Positions 55,708 to 64,000 of a stretch of 64,000 nt of DNA are shown one piece after another. Under the pieces are notes generated by a model. That model was not told the DNA's origin, did not search any database, and worked only from the letters and a program-made list of their open reading frames with translations. This DNA comes from Novosphingobium colocasiae (lineage in GTDB: Bacteria; Pseudomonadota; Alphaproteobacteria; Sphingomonadales; Sphingomonadaceae), in contig NZ_BMZA01000001.1 in NCBI RefSeq assembly GCF_014652555.1, forward strand, positions 658,900 through 722,899, read 5' to 3'. Position 1 is the stretch's first letter. Every line of letters begins with the position of its first letter. The position numbers and the translations under genes are program-made.

Positions 55708-56265
55708 TCAGCGCGGGGTATCGCCGGACGGTGCGGGGGAGAGCGCCGGAGTCGTGCGGGCCGCGTCGGCCGGGGCGATGCCGGGCACGGGCGCGGCGTG
55801 AAGGGTCGTTTCGCGGCGCATCACCCGCGCCGCCCGGCGGACGGCTTCGAGCAGCCGGGGCTGGACCCCGCAGCGGCACAGGTTCGGGATCGCATCGCGA
55901 ATATCGTCGTCGGAAGGATTGGCGTTGCGCGCCAGCAGCGCGGCGGCGGCCATGACGATGCCGGGGGTGCAGAAGCCGCACTGGATCGCCTGTTCGGCCA
56001 CCATCGCCTGCTGCACCGGGTGCGACCGGTCGGGCGAAAGACCCTCGATCGTGGTGATGAAACGCCCCTCGCACTCGCTCAGCGTCACCAGGCAGGCGCG
56101 CAGCGCCGCGCCGTCGACCATCACCGTGCAGGCCCCGCAATCGCCTGCGCCGCAGCCGTACTTGGTGCCGGTCAGGTTGGCCGCGTCGCGCAGGGCCCAC
56201 AGCAGCGGCGTGCGCGGGTCCATGGCAATATCGACGGGGCGGTCGTTGACGATCATGCGCGGCAT
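55708..56265 (-). CDS. Orphan [2Fe-2S] subunit of a xanthine-oxidase-type molybdoenzyme
   Basis: 185 residues. An N-terminal plant-ferredoxin-like cluster (GTKYGCGAGDCGACTVM with a fourth Cys in LRACLV) and a second cluster (CGFCTPG, NLCRCG) are typical of IorA/CoxS-type small subunits. The molybdopterin large subunit that normally follows or precedes is absent on both sides. A C-terminal extension of about 35 residues is Ala/Pro-rich. The ATG at 56265 (MPRMIVND) fits the family. Confidence 0.88.
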   Translation of the reverse strand: MPRMIVNDRPVDIAMDPRTPLLWALRDAANLTGTKYGCGAGDCGACTVMVDGAALRACLVTLSECEGRFITTIEGLSPDRSHPVQQAMVAEQAIQCGFCTPGIVMAAAALLARNANPSDDDIRDAIPNLCRCGVQPRLLEAVRRAARVMRRETTLHAAPVPGIAPADAARTTPALSPAPSGDTPR

Positions 56266-56343
56266 CGTGAAGCCCTTGCGGCGGACGGACGGTTCGGCAC
56301 CGCTCTTGGACCAGCGGTGCGACAAGGTGAAGGACAAAAAGGC

Positions 56344-56961
56344 ATGGCCGGTGTCCCTCGTCCCCTTGTCGGGGGCGGTGGGGTGGCTAAGTTCAACTAC
56401 GTGACCGACGCCCAATATCTCTCCGGCCGGCTGCTGCTGGCGATGCCCGGGATGTTCGATCCCCGGTTCGACCATTCCGTCAACGCCTTGTGCATCCACG
56501 ATGAAAACGGGGCCTTCGGCCTCAACCTGGGGCGGACCCGGTCGGACGTGACGTTCCACGCCGTGCTGGCGGAGATGGGGATAGACCCCGGGCAGGCCCC
56601 CGATTGCGCGGTGCTAGATGGCGGGCCGGTGGAGCAGGGGCGCGGGTTCGTGCTGCATTCGACCGACTGGGACGGGCCCGGCACGATCCCGGTGCCCGCA
56701 ATCGGGGCGCTGTCCACCACGTCCGAAGTGCTGCGCGCGATTGCCGCTGGCGAAGGGCCCCGGCAGTGGCTCATGGCGCTGGGCTATGCCGGCTGGGGCG
56801 CGGGCCAGTTGGAAGACGAAATGCGCCAGCACGGCTGGTATGCGGCCGAAGGGCGGGCCGCCGTGGTGTTCGATACTGCGACAGAAGCGCGCTGGCTGGC
56901 CGCATGGGCCGCAGAGGGGATTGATCCCGCAGCACTTTCGCCCGATATTGGCAGGGCCTGA
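56344..56961 (+). CDS. YqgE/AlgH family protein (DUF179)
   Basis: About 186-205 residues. Motifs: YLSGRLLLAMPGMFDPRFDHSV, AFGLNLGR, VLDGGPVEQGRGFVLHS, LMALGYAGWGAGQLEDEMRQHGW. YqgE is a conserved small cytoplasmic protein of unclear function. ATG 56344 has GAAGGA nine bases upstream; GTG codons at 56383 and 56401 would also serve and give the more common shorter N-terminus. Confidence 0.92.
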   Translation: MAGVPRPLVGGGGVAKFNYVTDAQYLSGRLLLAMPGMFDPRFDHSVNALCIHDENGAFGLNLGRTRSDVTFHAVLAEMGIDPGQAPDCAVLDGGPVEQGRGFVLHSTDWDGPGTIPVPAIGALSTTSEVLRAIAAGEGPRQWLMALGYAGWGAGQLEDEMRQHGWYAAEGRAAVVFDTATEARWLAAWAAEGIDPAALSPDIGRA

Positions 56962-57044
56962 CCGGGGAAAGACCGGCGGGCAGGTCGCGTTTCGAAATGA
57001 GAATGTGCCGGCAACGGAGCTACCGCTCCGGTATTGCCAGCTTT

Positions 57045-57060
57045 TGTGCACTTATGTACA
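57045..57060. promoter_or_regulatory. Possible operator before the TetR gene
   Basis: TGTGCACTTATGTACA is a near palindrome (TGTGCA with TGTACA, one mismatch) lying 48 bases before the TetR start. It is a candidate autoregulatory site, with no further support in the sequence. Confidence 0.3.
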
Positions 57061-57107
57061 TTTCGGGCACTAAAAAGTAGAACCTGAATATCGGGAGGGT
57101 ATTGGCG

Positions 57108-57818
57108 ATGTCCGAACCCAGTCCAGGTCGATCCGTTCCGGCTTCCGCCGGCGAGGAGCCGCGTCGCGGCCCCGGCCGTCCCAGCATCAGTAACGAAGCC
57201 CTGCTGGATAAAGCGCTCGAACTTTTTCTGGACCACGGCTTTGCCGGCACCAGCATCGACGCGATTACCCAGTCCGCCAGCATGGCCAAGCGCACCATCT
57301 ATGCCCGCTATGGTGACAAGGCGAGCCTGTTTCGCGCCGCCGTGGCGCACGGGCTGGACCGGTTCAAGCCCACTTTCGACCGGCTCAGCGCGCTGGAAGC
57401 CGATGACATGGACGAAACGATGGACCGGATCGCCGATGCGATCGTGGCCAGCGTCGTTTCACCCGACAGCATCCGCCTGCTGCGCCTGATCCGCTCCGAT
57501 GCCGGCGCGGTCCCGGAAATCGTCGGCGACTTTTCGGATCGGACGCTGGACCCGGTAACTGCCTTCCTGGCCGATCTGTTCCGCCGCCGCACCGCTCTGG
57601 GTCAGGCTGCGGTTGAGGATTCGCGGCTGGTGGCCGAACTGTTCATCGATGTCATCGCGCGCGGGCCCTGCAGCAAAGCGGCGGCCGATCTGGTATTCGC
57701 GCCCGATTATGTCGAACGGCACACCCGGTTCGCGGTAAAGCTGTTCCTGCACGGGCTGATGACGATCGGCGATGGTCCTGACGGACATAGCGGCGCGCGC
57801 ACCGAACTGTGCGGGTAG
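57108..57818 (+). CDS. TetR/AcrR family transcriptional regulator
   Basis: 236 residues. The HTH domain is at about 30-75 (LLDKALELFLDHGFAGTSIDAITQSASMAKRTIYARYGDKASLF, quoted as a region), preceded by a PRRGPGRPS basic arm. The C-terminal ligand domain has no named match. The ATG at 57108 has GGGAGGG eight bases upstream, which decides against a TTG at 57102. Possible targets are the divergent YkuD_2/phaZ genes or itself; nothing in the sequence proves either. Confidence 0.9.
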   Translation: MSEPSPGRSVPASAGEEPRRGPGRPSISNEALLDKALELFLDHGFAGTSIDAITQSASMAKRTIYARYGDKASLFRAAVAHGLDRFKPTFDRLSALEADDMDETMDRIADAIVASVVSPDSIRLLRLIRSDAGAVPEIVGDFSDRTLDPVTAFLADLFRRRTALGQAAVEDSRLVAELFIDVIARGPCSKAAADLVFAPDYVERHTRFAVKLFLHGLMTIGDGPDGHSGARTELCG

Positions 57819-57855
57819 GATATCGTTCGTTCAATCAGCCCCATACATCCCGTTC

Positions 57856-57875
57856 GCTCGACACGAACGGAGAAT
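57856..57875 (-). repeat. Solo half of repeat R2
   Basis: GCTCGACACGAACGGAGAAT is the exact reverse complement of 11961-11980, i.e. one arm of the R2 palindrome. It lies in the gap between the TetR gene and the YkuD_2 gene. Confidence 0.7.
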
Positions 57876-57919
57876 GAAACAGCTTTTACGCATTGCTTCA
57901 GTCGCCGCTGGCCTTCGTC

Positions 57920-58660
57920 TCAAGCTTCGCCGATCCGGTCGGCGAACAGCAGGCGACCGCCCGAAAGGTGCCACAGCGCTTCGTTGAAATCGGACGGTGC
58001 CATCGCGAAGCAGCCTTCGCTGCGGCCGATCTTGCCCCACTTTTCGATCATGGCCGGATCGACGTACCAGGCCGGGTGCATCACGATCGCGCGATCGAGC
58101 GCCATCGAATTATCGCCGTCCAGCCCTTCGAGACGGATCGAGGTGCCGTATTTGCCCTGATACCATTGGCAGGTAAGATAGGCCCCGCGCGAGGTTGCCT
58201 CGGAACCGGGGGTGTTCGAAAACCGCTGCAACCAGCCGCTGTGGTCCGGGTCCGATCCCCGGCCATGGGCGAGGAGGAACGAGCGCACGGTGCCGTTTTC
58301 CAGATTGGCGAAATGCAGGCGCGGCAGCCACGAGGGGCGTGCGAAATCGGCCACGCCGACCACGTCGGTCCGCCACAGGCGGCTGCCGATGCGATCGCGT
58401 TCGCGTGCCGCCACTTCCAGCACGCGGCGCAGATAGGCGGGATCGTTGGCGATCGGCGCCATGATCGGCGGTGGCACGTCGGCCGGCGGCACGGCGGTCA
58501 CATCGGGGCCGAAACCCGGTTGCGGCGGGGTTGCCGGGACGAGGTCCCAGCTTGCCACTTGCGCCAGCGCCCGGCCCGGAAACAGCGCAGGAACGGTCAG
58601 CCCGGCACCAAGTGCCAGCCCCCGCGCCAAGACTGTCCGCCGTTCCAGTTTGCGATCCAT
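57920..58660 (-). CDS. Murein L,D-transpeptidase catalytic domain family (YkuD_2), Tat-exported
   Basis: 246 residues. The N-terminus ERRTVLARGLALGAGLTVP is a Tat-like signal. The core has YLTCQWYQGKYGTSIRLEGLDGDNS, AIVMHPAWYVD and GRSEGCFAMAP, whose Cys is the expected catalytic residue of YkuD-type L,D-transpeptidases. Such proteins modify peptidoglycan cross-links or anchor outer-membrane components. It is convergent with the TetR gene. Confidence 0.85.
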   Translation of the reverse strand: MDRKLERRTVLARGLALGAGLTVPALFPGRALAQVASWDLVPATPPQPGFGPDVTAVPPADVPPPIMAPIANDPAYLRRVLEVAARERDRIGSRLWRTDVVGVADFARPSWLPRLHFANLENGTVRSFLLAHGRGSDPDHSGWLQRFSNTPGSEATSRGAYLTCQWYQGKYGTSIRLEGLDGDNSMALDRAIVMHPAWYVDPAMIEKWGKIGRSEGCFAMAPSDFNEALWHLSGGRLLFADRIGEA

Positions 58661-58727
58661 CGCTTCAAGATAGCGCCATTGTGGCAGGATTTCCAGATAG
58701 CTGCGTCAGGCGGGACGCCGCGACCGC

Positions 58728-59969
58728 TCAGTTGGGCGAAGGGACGGCGTTGCGATGGGCCGCGATCCACTGTTCTACCACCGGGGCGATGGCGTTGCGC
58801 CACTTCGATCCGTTGAAGATGCCATAATGGCCGACGCCATCGGCCAGATAGTACTTCTTGCGCGCTTCGGGCAGCGCGGTGGCCAGGTGCAGCGCGGCGC
58901 GGGTCTGGCCGATGCCCGAGATATCGTCCCGCTCCCCCTCCACCGCCAGCAGCGCGGTGTCGCGGATAGCCCCCAGGTCCACCCGCTTGCCGCGATGGAT
59001 CAGTTCGCCCTTGGGCAGCGAATGGCGCTGGAACACATGCTCCACCGTCTGCAGGTAATAGTCCGCGGTCATGTCACAGACCGAGCGGTATTCGTCGTAG
59101 AACGCCTTGGTCGCCGCGGCGCTTTCCCCGTCGCCGGTGACGAGGTGGTTGAACATAGCGTAGTGGCTCATCATGTGCGACCCCAGGTTCATCGCCAGGA
59201 ACCCGGTCAGTTGCAGGAACCCCGGATAGACCCTGCGGCCCGATCCGGGATAAGTGATCGGCACCGTGGTGATCACATGGTGTTCGAACCACGAAAGCGG
59301 CCTGTCCATCGCCACGTCGTTGACCGAGGTCGGCGCTTCGCGGGTATCGACCGGACCACCCATCATCGTCAGCGAGGCCGGGCGGCAGGGGTTTTCGGCC
59401 CCGGCCATGATCGCGGCGGTTGCCAGTGCCGGCACTGACGGCTGGCAGACGGCGAGCATGTGCGTGTTGGGACCGATGAATTCGAGGAAGCCGATCACGT
59501 AATCGATGTAGTCATCGAGGTCGAACGTGCCCTCGGAAAGCGGCACCATCTTCGCATCGGCCCAGTCGGTGATGTAGACCACGCAGCTTTCCACCATCCG
59601 CGCCACGGTGCCGCGCAGCAGGGTCGCGAAATGGCCGCTCATCGGGGCGACGATCAGCAGGCGCGGCGCGTCTTCGGGCAGGCCGGCATGGTCGAAGCGC
59701 AGCAGGTTGCCGAACGGGCGATGCAGCACGATCGATTCGGTGACGGTGTGGGTCTTGCCGCCGACCGTGACCGCTTCGATATCAAACGCCGGCTTGCCGC
59801 GCGGCGCGGCAGCGTGGGCAAACACGTCGAGCGCGGAAGCGAGATATGGGCCGAAACCGAAGTAGCCGATCGGCAGCGCCGGGTTGGTCAGCAGCTCCGC
59901 ACCGACCGAAGCGAATGCGGCGGCGTTGCCAAGCATGGTGCGCTGCAATTCATAGGCGTTGTAAAGCAA
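58728..59969 (-). CDS. phaZ: Intracellular polyhydroxyalkanoate depolymerase
   Basis: 413 residues. Motifs of intracellular PhaZ: MLYNAYELQRT at the start, LLIVAPMSGHFATLLRGTV, VYITDWADAKMVPLSEGTFDLDDYIDY (quoted region), the Cys-type box MLAVCQPSVP, MMGGPVDTREAPT and a C-terminal GVGHYGIFNGSKWRN with the histidine. It mobilises stored polyester. TTG start at 59969 follows AGGAGA. phaC and the phasin lie 14 kb away on the other strand. Confidence 0.93.
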   Translation of the reverse strand: MLYNAYELQRTMLGNAAAFASVGAELLTNPALPIGYFGFGPYLASALDVFAHAAAPRGKPAFDIEAVTVGGKTHTVTESIVLHRPFGNLLRFDHAGLPEDAPRLLIVAPMSGHFATLLRGTVARMVESCVVYITDWADAKMVPLSEGTFDLDDYIDYVIGFLEFIGPNTHMLAVCQPSVPALATAAIMAGAENPCRPASLTMMGGPVDTREAPTSVNDVAMDRPLSWFEHHVITTVPITYPGSGRRVYPGFLQLTGFLAMNLGSHMMSHYAMFNHLVTGDGESAAATKAFYDEYRSVCDMTADYYLQTVEHVFQRHSLPKGELIHRGKRVDLGAIRDTALLAVEGERDDISGIGQTRAALHLATALPEARKKYYLADGVGHYGIFNGSKWRNAIAPVVEQWIAAHRNAVPSPN

Positions 59970-60172
59970 GCAATATCTCCTGGGCGACTCTGTCCGTTGC
60001 GCCGGATTTCGGGAAGCTATGTGGGCTTCCCAAGCCGATTGTGCAACGCAAACAGGGCCGACGGGTTCGCGGCAGGGTCTTGAAACCGCTATGGCATTAA
60101 ATCCATTGCACTATGCTTGCCGGGCACCTTGGGCTCTTTCCCTGATCGGGACGGGATAGTAGAGGGCGCGGC

Positions 60173-62026
<1,854 letters not shown>

Positions 62027-62181
62027 CCGGACCTTCCGGGGGCGGCGGGCGATGAATCTGAAATCCGGTTCACTTTTAGGCTGGCGTTACCCGGCGGGGT
62101 AATTATGTTGCGCGCGGTTCGCTGCCCGCAACGCCGCGCCGCATCGCCGTGCGCCGCCTTGCCTTGCCAAGGGATTTTTCG

Positions 62182-64000
62182 ATGACCCGATTTTTCCGCC
62201 AGTCCTGCCTCGGCTCGGTGGCCGCCTGCGCCCTGATTCTGGGTACCCAAGCCGCCCGGGCCGAGTCCCCGGCTACGGCTGAGACGCAGGCGACCGCCGA
62301 TGCCGCCAAGCCGGTCGAATGGGGCGCGTTCGGCGTCCAGACGCAGTGGATCGACAGCGCGGTCAAGCCCGGCGATGATTTCGACGAGTACGTCAACGGT
62401 GGCTGGAAGAAGGCCACCGTCCTGGCGGACGACAAGACCCGCATCGGCTCGTTCGACGAACTGAACGACCTCTCGCAAGAGCGCCTGCGCGGTATCCTGG
62501 ATGGTCTGGTCGCCGCCAAGCCCAAGCCGGGCACCGATGAGGCGCGCGTGGCCGCTGCCTACAGCGCGTTCATGGATACCAAGGCGATTGACGCCGCCGG
62601 GATGACGCCGCTGACGCCTTATCTCAAGCGCATCTATGCGGCCGCGACTCCTGCGGATCTGATCGCCCTGTTCGCCACGCCCGGCTTCGCCTCGCCGATC
62701 GGGGCCTATGTCGGAGCCGACGAGAAGCAGAGCGATATCTACGCGCTCAACATGGGGATGAGCGGGCTGTCGCTGCCGGATCGCGATTATTACCTCAAGA
62801 ACGACCAGCGCTTTCAGGACATCCGCGCCAAGTTCGTCGATTACATGACGCTGGTGTTCGGCAAGCTCGGCTATGCCGATGCTGCCGGGGCCGCGAAGTC
62901 GGTGCTGGCGCTGGAGACGCAGCTTGCCCAGACCGACTGGGACCGCACCGTCGCGCGCAACAGCGATCTGACCTACAACAAGGTGGAAGCCAAGGACTTC
63001 GCCACGCTGGCCGATCCGGCGCTGTTCGATGCCTTCCTGAACGGGATGGGCGCCAACAAGCCGTCCTATGTGCTGGTCCTGGACCTGCCGCCCACGGCTG
63101 AGGAACTGAAGGCCGCCAAGATCGATCCGGCGCAGGCGAAGGGGCTGATCGGCGGCGGGCTCCCGGCGGCGTTCAGGCTGGTCCAGTCGCAGCCGGTGGC
63201 GACCTGGCAGGCCTGGCTCGCCATGCGCTTCGTGCGCGATCATGCCTCGGTCCTGCCCAGCGACATCGATGCCGCCACCTTCGATTTCTTCAACAAGACG
63301 CTGACCGGCCAGCCGGTCCAGCGCCCGCGCTGGAAGCGCGGCATTGCCGCCGTCGAAGGGCAGGCGGGCGAACTGCTCGGCAAAATCTATGCCGCCAAGT
63401 ATTACCCGCCGGCGCAGAAGGCGGCGATGCAGGATCTGGTCTCCAACCTGCGCAAGGCCATGGCCAGCAACCTCCAGACGCTGAGCTGGATGGGCCCGGC
63501 CACGCGAGAGCAGGCCGAGGCCAAGCTGGAAGCCTTCACCCCCAAGATCGGCGCCCCGGACAAGTTCAAGACTTACGAAGGACTGGCCTTCTCGGCCACC
63601 GATCCGGTTGGCAACGATATCGCCGCGTCGCGCTGGTCGACCAGCTACGACATGAACCGCATCGGCAAGCCGGTCGATCGCTCCGAGTGGTTCATGCTGC
63701 CCGAAACGATCAACGCCTATTACAACCCGACCTATAACGAGATCGTGTTCCCCGCCGCGATCCTGCAGCCGCCGTTCTTCAACCTGACCGCCGACCCGGC
63801 CGTCAATTACGGCGGCATCGGCGCGGTGATCGGCCACGAGATGGGCCACGGCTTTGACGACGAAGGCGCGAAGGCCGACGGGCAGGGCAACCTGCGCGAC
63901 TGGTGGACTGCCGCCGACAAGGCCAATTTCGAGAAGCTGCAGGAAAAGCTGGCCGCCCAGTACGACAAGTTCTGCCCGTTCGATGATGGCAAGACCTGCG
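62182..64000 (+). CDS. M13 family (neprilysin-like) metallopeptidase, truncated by the window edge
   Basis: 606 residues visible. The N-terminal signal peptide (CALILGTQAARA, cleavage near residue 29) predicts export. The M13 N-terminal domain includes PGDDFDEYVNGGWKKAT and LPDRDYYLKNDQRF. The zinc site is HEMGH (552-556) in VIGHEMGHGFDDEGAKADG; the third ligand, normally about 60 residues on, is past the edge. The end reads CPFDDGKTC before the cut. Normal length is near 690, so about 80 residues are missing. Confidence 0.92.
   Translation, partial: MTRFFRQSCLGSVAACALILGTQAARAESPATAETQATADAAKPVEWGAFGVQTQWIDSAVKPGDDFDEYVNGGWKKATVLADDKTRIGSFDELNDLSQERLRGILDGLVAAKPKPGTDEARVAAAYSAFMDTKAIDAAGMTPLTPYLKRIYAAATPADLIALFATPGFASPIGAYVGADEKQSDIYALNMGMSGLSLPDRDYYLKNDQRFQDIRAKFVDYMTLVFGKLGYADAAGAAKSVLALETQLAQTDWDRTVARNSDLTYNKVEAKDFATLADPALFDAFLNGMGANKPSYVLVLDLPPTAEELKAAKIDPAQAKGLIGGGLPAAFRLVQSQPVATWQAWLAMRFVRDHASVLPSDIDAATFDFFNKTLTGQPVQRPRWKRGIAAVEGQAGELLGKIYAAKYYPPAQKAAMQDLVSNLRKAMASNLQTLSWMGPATREQAEAKLEAFTPKIGAPDKFKTYEGLAFSATDPVGNDIAASRWSTSYDMNRIGKPVDRSEWFMLPETINAYYNPTYNEIVFPAAILQPPFFNLTADPAVNYGGIGAVIGHEMGHGFDDEGAKADGQGNLRDWWTAADKANFEKLQEKLAAQYDKFCPFDDGKTC

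Noticed and set aside
57009..57040. Hairpin GGCAACGGAGC...GCTCCGGTATTGCC after yqgE as a terminator
   Set aside because: The stem is interrupted and followed only by AGCTTTTG, so it is not convincing enough to list.

Overview
The window is high-GC (roughly two-thirds G+C by eye), gene-dense alphaproteobacterial chromosome. It most resembles Sphingomonadales (Novosphingobium/Sphingomonas type). The reasons are a PhyR-NepR-EcfG general stress response, an NDUFA12-DUF2155-aat neighbourhood, a class I PHA synthase with an Ala/Pro/Lys-rich phasin, poxvirus-type topoisomerase IB, DUF4169, and several families of intergenic palindromic repeats. I see no prophage, integrase, transposase, CRISPR array or replication origin.

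Layout. 1-5.5 kb: tRNA-Ala, two small genes, obgE, proB, an SDR epimerase, an SBF-like transporter and an AT-richer membrane protein. 5.5-8.1 kb: a TonB-like protein, a GlsB/YeaQ stress protein, a small lipoprotein and Fe-superoxide dismutase. 8.1-16.1 kb: a general stress response island with nepR-ecfG, a CHASE/HWE histidine kinase, phyR, a second ecfG, a single-domain response regulator, a PNPOx-like stress protein and a hemerythrin-like protein. EcfG-type promoters (GGAAC-N16/17-CGTT) can be read directly before several of them. 16.1-26.5 kb: topoisomerase IB, acyltransferase 3, a fatty acyl-AMP ligase, recX, a DUF192 lipoprotein, an MCP, NDUFA12, DUF2155, aat and tRNA-Trp.

26.5-36.8 kb is a potassium block: kup facing away from a complete kdpFABCDE operon that starts with two small membrane ORFs. 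Immediately downstream is a two-gene cassette (YqcI/YcgG-GntA-like N-hydroxylase plus DUF1989), both families linked to guanidino chemistry. 38-42.7 kb: tRNA-Cys, an RNB ribonuclease, mobA, an atypical winged-helix response regulator and an AlaC-like aminotransferase. 42.9-46 kb: phaC and a phasin. Their intergenic region holds a promoter bracketed by TGCAnTGCAAC motifs that fit PhaR operators; the intracellular depolymerase phaZ lies at 58.7-60.0 kb.

46-64 kb: clpS, lptF-lptG, a fatty acid desaturase, a GNAT-like protein, a degenerate CitE-like protein, lipB with a lipoprotein gene, a PmtA-like methyltransferase, arsC, an orphan [2Fe-2S] subunit, yqgE, a TetR regulator, a YkuD_2 protein, phaZ, an ABC exporter and a truncated M13 metallopeptidase running off the right edge.

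The strongest novelty leads are the GntA-like/DUF1989 cassette, the split stress-response island with its mapped promoters and a possible small RNA, the PhaR-type control region with a possible two-start phasin, and a 146-bp inverted repeat pair with palindromic ends.
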